Of a stretch of 64,000 bases of DNA, positions 7,680 through 18,224 are shown piece by piece. Every line of letters starts with the position of its first letter. The first letter of the stretch is position 1. The translations under genes were made by a program, and so were the position numbers. Source of the DNA: JBEEJZ01 sp046046915 (GTDB taxonomy: Bacteria; Pseudomonadota; Gammaproteobacteria; Burkholderiales; Burkholderiaceae_C); contig JBJOIT010000007.1 in NCBI GenBank assembly GCA_046046915.1, positions 1 through 64,000 of the forward strand. The letters run 5' to 3'. The notes below the pieces were generated by a model. The model saw only the letters and a program-made list of their open reading frames with translations, ran no database searches and was not told where the DNA came from.

Positions 7680-8318
7680 TCAAGCCTTGGAGAGAGCATG
7701 GGGTCTAAGAGCCGCTTGAGACCAGCCACTCCCCTCAAACCAAGGGTTGCCGTCCAGGTAATCGCGCAACATGGGCAAGGCATCCAGGCCCCAAAACAAC
7801 TTGCCATCCACTTCAAAGCTCGGCACTCCGAACACGCCCTGGGCGACCGCCTGCTCGGTATGGGAACGCAATAGCGCCTTGACCTCAGGACCGTTGGGGT
7901 CCATCACCGGTGCTAGCGTTTCCTGCAGCTGGGCCAGCCGCGCGGGATCGACCGCATCCAGGCCGCCTTCCCAGACGTGGCGAAACAGGGTCTCGCACGC
8001 ATAGCGGTTAGGCAAACCTTGCGCCTGAGCCGCAATCCCTAAACGCAACAGCGGTAGGGGTGTGAAGGGGTGCGCCGCCGGCATCTGGAAATCCAGCCCT
8101 TGGCGCTGGCCCAGCCACTGCACATGCCGGTAGGTCCACTCACGTTTGGCGGGTATTTCTGCAGGTCCCATCTGACCATGGTGGCGCAGGATGGCACCGA
8201 GCAAGACCGGCTTGTAGGTGACCTGATAGCTGTGCCCCTGCAGCGCATCGGGCAGGGCATCAAAGGCGAGCCAAGCAAAGGGGGAAATGAAGTCGAGGTA
8301 GCAGGTGATGTGTTTCAT
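7680..8318 (-). CDS. 2-hydroxychromene-2-carboxylate isomerase family protein (DsbA-like, GST-kappa fold)
   Basis: 212 residues with a thioredoxin-like fold of the kind used by NahD and GST kappa. The N-terminus MKHITCYLDFISPFAWLA matches the family's F-D-x-x-S-P-[FY]-[AS]-[WY] signature, where the Ser binds glutathione. The C-terminal part has GVFGVPSFEVDGKLFWGLD, the cis-proline loop plus substrate-side strand of the family. Such enzymes isomerise hydroxychromene carboxylates in naphthalene-type degradation, but most genomic members sit outside such pathways and their substrate is unknown, as here. It is divergent from the MFS gene at 8400, with an 81-base gap between them. Confidence 0.85.
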   Translation of the reverse strand: MKHITCYLDFISPFAWLAFDALPDALQGHSYQVTYKPVLLGAILRHHGQMGPAEIPAKREWTYRHVQWLGQRQGLDFQMPAAHPFTPLPLLRLGIAAQAQGLPNRYACETLFRHVWEGGLDAVDPARLAQLQETLAPVMDPNGPEVKALLRSHTEQAVAQGVFGVPSFEVDGKLFWGLDALPMLRDYLDGNPWFEGSGWSQAALRPHALSKA

Positions 8319-8399
8319 GGCGATGGTCTAAGACATACGGGCTGGACACGGTGGGGGAAAATGTCGCCATCGTCCTAGCGCCGTTTCTGCGCCCGTGCG

Positions 8400-9590
8400 A
8401 TGCACAACAGCCCCCACTATATGCAGTCCCGCTCACTCGAACGCAGCCTTTTGCCTTTCATCGCCTGCCAGGGTGCGTTTTCGACGCTGGCGGGCTTTGG
8501 TGCGGTGCTGGTGTTTGACCAGGGCGGCATGTCAGGTTCGCTGAGCTACACCGCCTCCATGCTCACGGTAGCCATGCTGGGCATCACGGTGCCCATGGCA
8601 CTGGGCCGACGGCTGCAATGGCGCACCGCGCGCATCGTTCAAACTGCGTTTGGATTGCCTGCGTTGCTGCTGTGGTTTGCCGAGGGCCGGCCGCTGGTAC
8701 TGGCGCTGGCCATGGGCGGTTTTCTGGGTTTGAGTTGGGGGGCACGACACTGGCTGGAGCTCAGCCTGCTGCGCAACGAACAGCGAGACAGCTACGCCAC
8801 TCATGTCACCGTGGTGACGGTGCTGGCCAGTCTGCTGGCAACTGCGGTGGTGGCGACCCTGCTGACGTGGATGGCAGAGTCGCCGCAAGCCGTGTATCGC
8901 AGTTATGCCGTCATGGGGCTCCTGGGCGCCTGGTGGGCGGGCCGGCAGTTGCCGCACACCCCTGCCATGGGCCTGCAATCTCCCTGGCGGGTGATGCGCC
9001 AACCAGGCTTTGCCGCCTGTTTGCCCCTTTACTTTTTGGAGTCGGGTTTGCTGGGGATGGGTATGGTGCTAGGCGCCAGCGGTGCCGTGCAGTCTTTGGG
9101 TCAGACCAGCCATTACGGTTGGGTCGCCAGTGCGGCGACCGTCGCAGGCGCAATCGCATTGTTTGCTCTGCGCCGCCACCGCCACGAGAGCAATCGGGTG
9201 CGCTGGATGGGCCTGGCAGCTGCAGGTATGGCACTTTCGCATGGGCTCCTTGGCGCCAGCGTGGGCTGGAGTGGTTCTTATGTGTTGCACCTGCTGCTAC
9301 TTGCGGCGGTTCAGCCCTTTTGGCTGGCCAGTGAACAAGTGCTGAATCAAAGGGTGCTGGACATACAGGGCTCGCTGGCCGACCGCATCGTTGTGCGTGA
9401 AGGCATTCTGTGGCTGTTTCGAATGATGGGTCTGGCCGGCTTCTGGACACTGGTGCAAGACTGGCCGGTCGAGCACATGTTGATGCTGGGCGCAGCGCTG
9501 ATGGCCTCGGCCACCCTGCTGGAGTGGGCCTTGGGTCGGCTGTGGCTGATGAGCAGCTACGCGCCTGAGGGCAGTGTCTCCAGCCGCTGA
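8400..9590 (+). CDS. MFS-like membrane transporter
   Basis: 396 residues with about ten to twelve hydrophobic segments and the general look of a major facilitator protein (RSLERSLLPFIACQGAFSTLAGFGAVLVFDQGG at the start; short Arg-rich loops such as ALGRRLQWR and RRHRHESNRVR). No diagnostic signature was recognised, so no substrate is proposed. The ATG at 8400 has no clear Shine-Dalgarno; a second in-frame ATG lies at 8421. The last 34 bases overlap the end of the convergent DUF1289 gene. Confidence 0.6.
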   Translation: MHNSPHYMQSRSLERSLLPFIACQGAFSTLAGFGAVLVFDQGGMSGSLSYTASMLTVAMLGITVPMALGRRLQWRTARIVQTAFGLPALLLWFAEGRPLVLALAMGGFLGLSWGARHWLELSLLRNEQRDSYATHVTVVTVLASLLATAVVATLLTWMAESPQAVYRSYAVMGLLGAWWAGRQLPHTPAMGLQSPWRVMRQPGFAACLPLYFLESGLLGMGMVLGASGAVQSLGQTSHYGWVASAATVAGAIALFALRRHRHESNRVRWMGLAAAGMALSHGLLGASVGWSGSYVLHLLLLAAVQPFWLASEQVLNQRVLDIQGSLADRIVVREGILWLFRMMGLAGFWTLVQDWPVEHMLMLGAALMASATLLEWALGRLWLMSSYAPEGSVSSR

Positions 9591-9808
9591 ACCAGCTGCT
9601 GCCACACCGCCCGTTTGCCATCGTCGGGCATACGCGGCCAAGCCATGATTTCATCGATGGTTCGCAGACAACCCTCGCACCAGCCGGTATCCACGTCGAT
9701 GCGGCAGCGCGACACGCAGGGCGAAGGCACGGGCCCAGCCTGCTGCATGGCCGCCAATCCCGCCTGGAAAAGGGCGAGATGATGTGAGGATGCGAGTTTC
9801 AATGGCAT
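9557..9808 (-). CDS. DUF1289 small cysteine protein
   Basis: 83 residues. The core SPCVSRCRIDVDTGWCEGCLRTIDEIMAW has the four conserved cysteines of DUF1289 proteins (C-x3-C, then C-x2-C), and the family is suspected to bind an iron-sulfur cluster or metal; its function is unknown. It lies 12 bases downstream of the ybaK-like gene on the same strand, so it is probably the last gene of the operon HMG-CoA lyase - ybaK-like - DUF1289. It overlaps the convergent MFS gene by 34 bases. Confidence 0.85.
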   Translation of the reverse strand: MPLKLASSHHLALFQAGLAAMQQAGPVPSPCVSRCRIDVDTGWCEGCLRTIDEIMAWPRMPDDGKRAVWQQLVQRLETLPSGA

Positions 9809-9820
9809 GGGGTAGCGACT

Positions 9821-10327
9821 TTAAGCCGCGGCCACGTCGGCCACAGGCGCGCCGGTCAAAGCCCTTAAATCATCGGGCGTCGAGGCAAACACCGCATGCG
9901 GATGGCCCGCCGCGGCCCAAATGGTCTGGAAGCGAAACAGGCTCTCGTCGATGAGCGTGACCGGTGCCTGGGCATGCGCCACGGGCGACACCCCACCAAT
10001 CGAGAACCCTGTTTTGTTTTTCACGAAGTCGGCGTCCGCCCGCCCCAGCTTCTGGCCTTCAGCGCAGACCCATGCTTGCACTTTTTTCTCGTCCACCCGC
10101 CGATCACCCGCCGTGACCACCAGCACAGCCACCTCGTCGGGCTTGCGTTTGAAGATGATGCTTTTGGCAATCTGGCCCAGTTCAACGCCCAAAGCGTCAG
10201 CGGCCTGCTGGGCCGTGCGTGCGGCATCATCCAGCATGACAGGCGCATGGGGGTGACCCTCAGCGGCCAGAAAGGCGGCAACACGCTGGGTACCTTCGGG
10301 CAAAGGTTTGACTTCTGCACCACACAT
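9821..10327 (-). CDS. YbaK/EbsC-type aminoacyl-tRNA deacylase
   Basis: 168 residues. These proteins hydrolyse mischarged aminoacyl-tRNA (for example Cys-tRNA-Pro or Ala-tRNA-Pro) in trans. The characteristic elements are AADALGVELGQIAKSIIFK with the family Lys, VLVVTAGDRRVDEKKV, GFSIGGVSPVAH (the G-x-x-S-P-[FV] substrate pocket) and a C-terminal HAVFASTPDDLRALTGA. It lies 6 bases after the HMG-CoA lyase gene, which suggests co-transcription without implying a functional link. Exact tRNA specificity within the family is not predictable. Confidence 0.88.
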   Translation of the reverse strand: MCGAEVKPLPEGTQRVAAFLAAEGHPHAPVMLDDAARTAQQAADALGVELGQIAKSIIFKRKPDEVAVLVVTAGDRRVDEKKVQAWVCAEGQKLGRADADFVKNKTGFSIGGVSPVAHAQAPVTLIDESLFRFQTIWAAAGHPHAVFASTPDDLRALTGAPVADVAAA

Positions 10328-10333
10328 GACCCA

Positions 10334-11242
10334 TCACCCCCGGCGTTGGCTGAGCAGCGCCCGGGCCACGCGCGACTGCGTGTCACGCCCCAGTGCCTGG
10401 CTGATGAACTGGCCGGCGTCCACCAGCCGATTCAGGTCGATGCCAGTGTCTATGCCCATGCCGTGCAGCATGTAGACCACGTCCTCGGTGGCCACATTGC
10501 CGGTGGCGCCCTTGGCGTACGGGCACCCGCCCAAACCCGCTACCGACGCATCAAACTGCCACACGCCCATCTGCAAGGCCACCAGGGTGTTGGCCAGCGC
10601 CTGGCCATAGGTGTCGTGAAAATGACCACTCACCTCGTCCACCCCGTAGTGCTTCAGGGTGGCCTCGATGGCACGCTGTACCTTGAGCGGCGTGCCCACA
10701 CCGATGGTGTCTGCCACCCCAACATGCTGCACGCCGATGTCTTTCATCATGCCGGCCAACTGCGTCACCCGCTCAGGCGACACCTCGCCTTCATAAGGGC
10801 AGCCCACCGTGCAGCTCATGGCCCCGCGCACAGCAATACCCGCCGCTCGCGCGGCAGCCACCACCGGCGCAAACCGCTCGATGCTTTGCGCCATGCTGCA
10901 GTTGATGTTCTTCTGGCTAAAGGCCTCACTGGCAGCGCCAAACACCACGATTTCATCGGGTCGCGTGGCCAGCGCCGCCTCAAAACCCTGCAGGTTGGGC
11001 GTCAACACCGAGTAGCGCACGCCAGACCGACGCTCAATGCCCGCCATAACCTGGGCGTTGTCGGCCATTTGCGGCACCCACTTGGGGCTCACAAAGCTGG
11101 TGACTTCAATGTCTGTGAGACCGGCATCCTGCAAGCGATGCACCAGCTCCACCTTGACGTGAGTGGGCACTGGCTGCTTTTCATTTTGCAAGCCGTCCCT
11201 TGGCCCCACGTCCACCAACCTGACCCGCCCCGGCAAGCTCAT
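10334..11242 (-). CDS. liuE: Hydroxymethylglutaryl-CoA lyase
   Basis: 302 residues, normal for the family. It cleaves HMG-CoA into acetyl-CoA and acetoacetate, the last step of leucine degradation. The N-terminus RLVDVGPRDGLQNE carries the metal-binding Asp, HFHDTYGQ supplies the metal-ligand His pair, and SVAGLGGCPYAKGATGN contains the catalytic Cys. It is transcribed away from the other liu genes in the window and no LiuR-type operator is visible in the 147 bases before it, so it may be under different control. An alternative symbol is mvaB. Confidence 0.94.
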   Translation of the reverse strand: MSLPGRVRLVDVGPRDGLQNEKQPVPTHVKVELVHRLQDAGLTDIEVTSFVSPKWVPQMADNAQVMAGIERRSGVRYSVLTPNLQGFEAALATRPDEIVVFGAASEAFSQKNINCSMAQSIERFAPVVAAARAAGIAVRGAMSCTVGCPYEGEVSPERVTQLAGMMKDIGVQHVGVADTIGVGTPLKVQRAIEATLKHYGVDEVSGHFHDTYGQALANTLVALQMGVWQFDASVAGLGGCPYAKGATGNVATEDVVYMLHGMGIDTGIDLNRLVDAGQFISQALGRDTQSRVARALLSQRRG

Positions 11243-11389
11243 GACACACCTCGATGCAACTAAATTTGATTCTCAAAGTGTAGCGATGCCCTCGTACGGA
11301 TCTGCTCTACCCCCCTGGACCAGACGAATGTCAGATTGCTTTAGGCTGCGTCGGTTAAGGTGTTAAGACAAAGAAATTGGAGACACAAC

Positions 11390-12154
11390 ATGAAGCTGGC
11401 TCTCTTGTCAGACATCCACGCCAACAGCCATGCACTGGAGGCTTGCCTGGCGCATGCGAGTGCGGCTGGTGCCCAAAAGATTGCCTTGCTGGGTGACCTG
11501 GTGGGTTATGGCGGCGAGCCCGCCAAAGTCGTGCAACGCGTGATGGGTCTGGCTGAGCAGGGCGCCATCGTGTTGCAGGGCAACCATGACGCGCTGGCCG
11601 TGTCACCTCCTGACAAGATCACCCATAGGGGCGACGAGGGCGCACAGTGGACGCACGATCAGCTCAGCCCGCAAGAGCGTCAATTTCTGGCGCAGTTACC
11701 GCTGACGCACCTGGATCAGACCGTGCTGCTGGTTCATGCCAGCGTCGACGCCCCGGCGCAATGGCGCTATGTGGACAACGAACGCGCCGCCAGCGCCAGC
11801 CTGGACGCTGCCGTGGGCACGCCCTACGGACATCCCAATGTGCGCCATGTGTTTGGGGGGCATGTGCACCACCAGACCCTGTATTACAGAGGTACAGGAC
11901 GTAACCTCATGCCCTTTGCACCGACGCCCGGCGTGCCGGTCCCCACCCCGCGCCACCGCAGCTGGATTGCCACTGTGGGCTCGGTGGGCCAGCCCCGAGA
12001 CGGACGCACCGGTGCCATGTACGCCTTGTTTGACACGACGGCCATGCAGCTCACGTTTCACCGCGTGGAGTACAACCACAACGCAGCAGCGGCCTGCATA
12101 CGTGCAGCCGGCATGCCTGAACACTTTGCCCAACGATTGGAAGGCGGACGATGA
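11390..12154 (+). CDS. Metallophosphoesterase paired with a Ser/Thr kinase
   Basis: 254 residues of the calcineurin-like phosphoesterase family. All five motifs are visible: LLSDIHANSHAL (metal-binding Asp-x-His), LLGDLVGYGG, LQGNHDAL, LLVHAS and GGHVHHQ. The DIHAN start and the VGYGGEP motif are those of the YfcE/MJ0936-like and protein-phosphatase-like group. The start is the ATG at 11390, preceded by TTGGAGA. The stop overlaps the start of the Ser/Thr kinase gene by 4 bases (ATGA), so the two are translated together. Inference: it may dephosphorylate the kinase or the kinase's targets; a nucleotide phosphodiesterase role is also possible. Confidence 0.88.
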   Translation: MKLALLSDIHANSHALEACLAHASAAGAQKIALLGDLVGYGGEPAKVVQRVMGLAEQGAIVLQGNHDALAVSPPDKITHRGDEGAQWTHDQLSPQERQFLAQLPLTHLDQTVLLVHASVDAPAQWRYVDNERAASASLDAAVGTPYGHPNVRHVFGGHVHHQTLYYRGTGRNLMPFAPTPGVPVPTPRHRSWIATVGSVGQPRDGRTGAMYALFDTTAMQLTFHRVEYNHNAAAACIRAAGMPEHFAQRLEGGR

Positions 12155-13593
12155 AACAGATCGAATCAGGCCGCGAGATTGACGGCTTCCTGGTGGAGGA
12201 TTGCATCCACAGCGGGGGCATGGCCCTGATTTACCGGGTGCGTTACGCCGGCGGGCGTGAGCCCAATTTTGAGATGGTCATGAAGGTGCCGCGCATGACC
12301 GCAGGCGACGGTGCAGAAAACATCGTCAGCTTTGAGGTTGAGCACCAGATGATGCAGGTACTGCACGGCCCGTACGTCCCCCGACTGGTGGCAGCAGGCG
12401 ACCTGGACGTCGTGCCCTATCTGGTAATGGAGTACGTGCGCGGCAACACCGTGGAGCACTGGGTGCCGCAGCCTGGGGAGCCCGGCGCGGAGGTCGCCAC
12501 CATCGTCAAGTTGGGCACTGCTGTGGCCACCGCCTTGCACAGCATGCACAAGCAAAACGCGGTGCACCTGGACCTCAAACCTGCCAATGTGTTGATCCGC
12601 GAAGATGGCAGCGCCATGCTGCTGGACTTCGGCCTGAGCTTTCATGCCCACTACCCCGACCTTCTGGCCGAAGAGCTGCGTAAAGCGGTGGGCTCTGCCA
12701 TTTACATGGCGCCCGAGCAGGTGGTGGGCATCCGCGGCGATCCACGCAGCGACATTTTTGCCCTGGGCGTGATGCTTTACGAGCTGGCCACAGGCGAGCT
12801 GCCCTTTGGCAACCCGCACACCAGCGGCGGACTGCGCCAGCGCCTTTGGATGGATCCATCCCCGCCGCGCAAGCTGCGCCCTGATCTCCCCGAATGGCTG
12901 CAAGAGGTGATCTTGCGCTGTCTGGAGCCGGTCGCAGATCAACGCTACCCGTCTGCGGCCCACCTGGCCTTCGATTTGATGCACCCCGAGCAAGTTGAAG
13001 TCACCGCGCGCGGACGCAACGTGGTTGGCACCGGCTTCAGAACGCACTTCAAACGCTGGATCAAAGCGGCGGGCATGCAGTACAAGCCCAGCCAGTTGCC
13101 AACTCGTCAGATCGATGAGGTACCCATCATCATGGTGGCGGTTCCCCACCATGACGTGACAGATGCCACGCTGTATTCACTAAGACAGGCGGTGGATCGA
13201 TCACTGGGGCTGCGCCCGGGTGCACGGCTGGCCTGCGTCACCGTGGTGAGCCCAAACGCCACCGGCGCTTCCAGTGACGACACCAGTGAAACGACCGTGC
13301 ACCGTGCCATGCTGGCCATGCTCAGGCAGTGGACCCAGGGCTTGAACCTCACCGGCCACCAGACCTCCCACCACGTGCTGGAATCTGGCGACGTAGCCCA
13401 GGCCCTGCTGCGCTACGCCGAGGGCAACAACGTCACCATGATCGTGATCGGCGCCGCCACGCACGGCCTGCAGATGCAGCGCTTTGTGGCCACCGTGCCC
13501 ATCAAGGTGGCCATGGAAGCACCCTGCACCGTGATCCTGGTCAAGCAAAGTTTGCCCTTTGCACAGTTGGGGCAAGCGGCGCAAGAAGGCTGA
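12151..13593 (+). CDS. Ser/Thr protein kinase fused to a UspA (universal stress) domain
   Basis: 480 residues, apparently soluble (no membrane segment). Kinase domain about 10-285: Gly-rich loop IHSGGMALIYRV, ATP-binding Lys45 in VMKVPR, catalytic loop HLDLKPANV (Asp141, Asn146; Leu replaces the usual Arg of HRD, so it is a non-RD kinase), DFG at 159-161, APE in YMAPEQ, and DIFALGVMLYELATGELPF. A linker follows, then a UspA-like domain at about 324-467 (IIMVAVPHHD at the start; VIGAATHGLQMQRFVATVPIKV with a partly degenerate nucleotide-binding Gly pattern; APCTVILVK at the end). It overlaps the phosphoesterase gene by 4 bases and converges on the hydroxypyruvate reductase gene. Targets are unknown. 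Confidence 0.92.
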   Translation: MKQIESGREIDGFLVEDCIHSGGMALIYRVRYAGGREPNFEMVMKVPRMTAGDGAENIVSFEVEHQMMQVLHGPYVPRLVAAGDLDVVPYLVMEYVRGNTVEHWVPQPGEPGAEVATIVKLGTAVATALHSMHKQNAVHLDLKPANVLIREDGSAMLLDFGLSFHAHYPDLLAEELRKAVGSAIYMAPEQVVGIRGDPRSDIFALGVMLYELATGELPFGNPHTSGGLRQRLWMDPSPPRKLRPDLPEWLQEVILRCLEPVADQRYPSAAHLAFDLMHPEQVEVTARGRNVVGTGFRTHFKRWIKAAGMQYKPSQLPTRQIDEVPIIMVAVPHHDVTDATLYSLRQAVDRSLGLRPGARLACVTVVSPNATGASSDDTSETTVHRAMLAMLRQWTQGLNLTGHQTSHHVLESGDVAQALLRYAEGNNVTMIVIGAATHGLQMQRFVATVPIKVAMEAPCTVILVKQSLPFAQLGQAAQEG

Positions 13594-13600
13594 AGCTGCC

Positions 13601-14521
13601 TCAATACCCCCGCTTCACATCCACCCGCCCCGCCACGGCCTCGCCGCGTTGCAGGGCGAAAATTTTGCGCACGATCTGATCGATGCTTTGCTCGCGCAAG
13701 GTGCGGGCAGAAGTATGGGGCGTGACTGTGATGGCTGGGTGCCGCCAAAAGGCGTGATCTGGCGGCAGGGGCTCGGTGCGAAACACATCCAGCGTGGCCC
13801 CGGCGATGTGGCCGCTGTCCATCAGCGCCAGCAAATCATCGTCCACCAAATGGGCGCCTCGCGCCACGTTGATCACGTAAGCACTTGGGCGCAGCCGCGA
13901 CAGGGTGCTGTGGTTCATGATGTCCCGCGTCTCGGGCGTGAGGGGCAGCAAATTGACCAGCACGCGCGTTCCCGCCAAAAAGTCCTGGAACTCGCTCGCA
14001 CCGCTGTAGCTTTGCACACCAGCCAGGTGTTTGGGTGTGCGGCTCCAGCCCAGCACCGGGAATTCGAACCCCCCCAGGGCCTGGGCCACACGGCTGCCCA
14101 GGACGCCCAGGCCCATCACGCCCACGGGGAAATCATGGCGGCTGGGGGCGGGGCGCTTTTCCCACTGCGCTGAGGCCTGCGCCAGATCGTCACGGTCAAA
14201 CTCACGAAAGTGCCGAATCACAGCATGGCACACATATTCGGCCATCTGCACCGCCATGCCGGCATCGTCCAGGCGTATCACCGGCAAGTGAGCCGGCCAG
14301 TGCAGCTTGACCAACGCGTCCACGCCGGCACCGATGTTGAAGACGGCCTTGAGCTGGTGCTGCTCGTCAATAAAGGTTTGCGGTGGCGCCCAGACAACAG
14401 CGTAATCTGCCAGCGGCGCACCGGGTGACCACAGTTCCACCTCAGCGCCAGGCAAAGCCGCACTCAAGCCTTCCAGCCAGGGTCCAGGCGCTGTATCAGC
14501 GCAACAAAAGGTGATCTTCAT
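13601..14521 (-). CDS. ghrA: Glyoxylate/hydroxypyruvate reductase A (D-2-hydroxyacid dehydrogenase)
   Basis: 306 residues, the usual length of GhrA. The NAD(P)-binding fold shows GVMGLGVLGSRVAQALGGFEFPVLGWSRTPK, with the Ser-Arg after the second strand that suits NADPH. The catalytic region shows VINVARGAHLVDDDLLALMDSGHIAGATLDVF and PHTSARTL (Arg/Glu/His triad of the family). It reduces glyoxylate or hydroxypyruvate. The start codon shares its first base with the last base of the carboxylase alpha gene, so it belongs to the LiuR-controlled liuB-liuD operon. A link to leucine catabolism is not obvious; reduction of a branched 2-oxoacid is an alternative. Confidence 0.88.
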   Translation of the reverse strand: MKITFCCADTAPGPWLEGLSAALPGAEVELWSPGAPLADYAVVWAPPQTFIDEQHQLKAVFNIGAGVDALVKLHWPAHLPVIRLDDAGMAVQMAEYVCHAVIRHFREFDRDDLAQASAQWEKRPAPSRHDFPVGVMGLGVLGSRVAQALGGFEFPVLGWSRTPKHLAGVQSYSGASEFQDFLAGTRVLVNLLPLTPETRDIMNHSTLSRLRPSAYVINVARGAHLVDDDLLALMDSGHIAGATLDVFRTEPLPPDHAFWRHPAITVTPHTSARTLREQSIDQIVRKIFALQRGEAVAGRVDVKRGY

Positions 14522-16521
14522 CAGGCCAGGCGCAGCAGCTCGGCGCCCTCAGCCACCTGGTCACCAGGGGCAAACAGCAGCTCGGCCACACAACCGTCAG
14601 TTGGGGCAGCGATGGTGTGCTCCATCTTCATCGCTTCCATGATGGCCAGGGCCTGCCCTTTTTTGACCAAATCACCCGCTTGCACGGCAAACGACACCAC
14701 CTTGCCAGGCATGGGGGCGGTGAGACGTCCGCCCTCTTGCTCGCTGTCCCCGGCATGGGCCAGCAGATCGACCAGGGTGATCTGGGTCGCGCCATACGCC
14801 GTGTGCACCTGCATGACGTCGCCCCAGCGGTGCACCTGCGCCACCACCCGTTGGCCGCCAAACTGCACCACCATGCCCTGGGACCCCAACGCATACGACA
14901 AGGCGCCACTGCTCGACCCAATGGCCAGCTGCAAGGCCCCATCGTGCAAATAGGTCAGCACGGCTTGCGTTTGCTCGCCGGCATATTCAAAGGCAAAGCG
15001 GCGCTGGGTTAGACCATGGCTGCGCCAGCCGTCCGTGCGGCTGTAGGGGTCTGCGCCCTGCCCTGCCCGTTCGGCCAGCAAAACATGGGACACAGCAGCG
15101 GCAGCGGCAAGTGGCAGGCCCACACGCTCCTGACCAAACAGCACGGCGGCCTCGCGCGGGATCAGGCCCGTGTCCAGCTCGGCCTGGCTGAAGGACGGGC
15201 TTTGCACCACATGGCGCAAAAACTGCACGTTATTGGCCACGCCGACTATGTGCGTCTGCGCCAGTGCTTCGTCCAGCCGCGCCAGTGCCTGCTCGCGGTT
15301 GTCGCCATGCACGATGAGCTTGGCGATCATGGCGTCGTAATACGGGCTGATGCTGTCGCCCTGCGCCACGCCAGCGTCCACCCGCACCGGCCCACGCTCG
15401 AACGCCGTGCTGGCTGGCTGGCGGTACACCTGCAAGGTGCCGGTAGCGGGTAGAAACTGTTTGTCGGGGTTTTCAGCGCAGATGCGGGCCTCGATGGCAT
15501 GGCCGTGCATGTGGATCTGGTCCTGCGCCAGAGGCAAGGGCTCCCCCGCCGCCACGCGAAATTGCCATTCAACCAGATCCAGACCCGTAATCGCCTCCGT
15601 CACCGGGTGCTCGACCTGAAGCCGCGTGTTCATTTCCATAAACCAGAAATTCGAACCAGCATCGCCAAGACCCGCAGGCCCCGCCTGAACGATAAATTCC
15701 ACCGTACCGGCGCCCACGTAGTTCACGGCACGGGCGGCGGCAATGGCGGCGGCGCCCATTTGCTGGCGCATGGCATCAACAATGCCTGGGGCAGGGGCTT
15801 CTTCCAGCACTTTCTGGTGGCGGCGCTGTACCGAGCAGTCGCGCTCAAAGAGGTGCACGTAGTTGCCATGCGTGTCGCCAAACACTTGAATCTCGATATG
15901 GCGCGGGCGCTGCACGTATTTTTCGATCAGCACCGCGTCGTCGCCAAAACTGTTGATGGCCTCGCGCTGGCAACTGGCCAGTGCTGCGGCAAAGTCTGCC
16001 GAGGCCTCCACCACCCGCATGCCCTTGCCGCCGCCGCCGGCACTGGCCTTGATCAACACTGGGTAGCCAATGCGGTCGGCCGCGGTTTGTAGCAGGGTTG
16101 GGTCCTGATCGGCACCGTGGTAGCCGGGCACCAGCGGCACGCCAGCTTTTTCCATCAACTGCTTGGACTCGGCCTTCAGGCCCATGGCTTTGATGGCCGA
16201 TGGCGTGGGGCCTATGAACACCAGCCCGGCGTCTGCACATGCCTGGGCAAAGGCCTCGTTCTCGCTCAAAAACCCGTAACCCGGGTGGATGGCCTGGGCG
16301 CCCGTGTCCAGCGCCGCCTGAAGGATGGCCTCCCAGCGCAAATAGCTGTCTTTGGGTGCACTTGATCCGATGTGTACTGCCTCATCGCAGGCTGCCACAT
16401 GCCTGGCCTGGGCATCCGCATCTGAATAGACGGCAACTGTCTTGATGGCCAGACGCCGGGCCGTAGCCGCCACGCGGCACGCGATTTCGCCACGGTTGGC
16501 GATCAGGATTTTGTTGAACAT
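14521..16521 (-). CDS. liuD: Methylcrotonyl-CoA carboxylase alpha (biotin carboxylase plus biotin carrier)
   Basis: 666 residues. It carboxylates its own biotin with ATP and bicarbonate for transfer to 3-methylcrotonyl-CoA. Biotin carboxylase part about 1-450: MFNKILIANRGEIACRV, ASAGGGGKGMRVV (ATP-grasp loop), RDCSVQRRHQKVLEEAPAP and EMNTRLQVEHPVTE. The C-terminal biotinyl domain carries AIMEAMKMEHTI with the biotinylated Lys. The choice of methylcrotonyl-CoA over propionyl- or acetyl-CoA rests on context: it is coupled to the beta gene (14-base gap), the operon starts at a LiuR-type operator, and isovaleryl-CoA dehydrogenase and HMG-CoA lyase are nearby. Also known as mccA. Confidence 0.92.
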   Translation of the reverse strand: MFNKILIANRGEIACRVAATARRLAIKTVAVYSDADAQARHVAACDEAVHIGSSAPKDSYLRWEAILQAALDTGAQAIHPGYGFLSENEAFAQACADAGLVFIGPTPSAIKAMGLKAESKQLMEKAGVPLVPGYHGADQDPTLLQTAADRIGYPVLIKASAGGGGKGMRVVEASADFAAALASCQREAINSFGDDAVLIEKYVQRPRHIEIQVFGDTHGNYVHLFERDCSVQRRHQKVLEEAPAPGIVDAMRQQMGAAAIAAARAVNYVGAGTVEFIVQAGPAGLGDAGSNFWFMEMNTRLQVEHPVTEAITGLDLVEWQFRVAAGEPLPLAQDQIHMHGHAIEARICAENPDKQFLPATGTLQVYRQPASTAFERGPVRVDAGVAQGDSISPYYDAMIAKLIVHGDNREQALARLDEALAQTHIVGVANNVQFLRHVVQSPSFSQAELDTGLIPREAAVLFGQERVGLPLAAAAAVSHVLLAERAGQGADPYSRTDGWRSHGLTQRRFAFEYAGEQTQAVLTYLHDGALQLAIGSSSGALSYALGSQGMVVQFGGQRVVAQVHRWGDVMQVHTAYGATQITLVDLLAHAGDSEQEGGRLTAPMPGKVVSFAVQAGDLVKKGQALAIMEAMKMEHTIAAPTDGCVAELLFAPGDQVAEGAELLRLA

Positions 16522-16535
16522 CGCTAGGACCTCTA

Positions 16536-18158
<1,623 letters not shown>

Positions 18159-18189
18159 CTTGGTGCTCTCTTTGGGTGATCTAAACCAG

Positions 18190-18213
18190 ATTGACGTTTA
18201 CGTAAACGTCAAT
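18190..18213. promoter_or_regulatory. LiuR operator upstream of liuB
   Basis: A perfect 24-bp palindrome with half-sites ATTGACGTTTAC and GTAAACGTCAAT. The same 22-bp core occurs once more in the window, in front of the liuR/metallo-hydrolase divergent region. The core fits the published LiuR motif family for branched-chain amino acid catabolism in proteobacteria (recalled). On the minus strand the half-site supplies a TTGACG -35 element pointing at liuB, with TTTAGA/TTAGAT about 21-22 bases further on as a possible -10, a long spacer as expected of MerR-type promoters. Confidence 0.85.
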
Positions 18214-18224
18214 TGTGTCACGCT

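Noticed and set aside
9896..11263. 455-residue open frame antisense to the ybaK-like and HMG-CoA lyase genes
   Set aside because: The minus-strand genes are unmistakable; the plus-strand product is His/Arg-rich shadow sequence.
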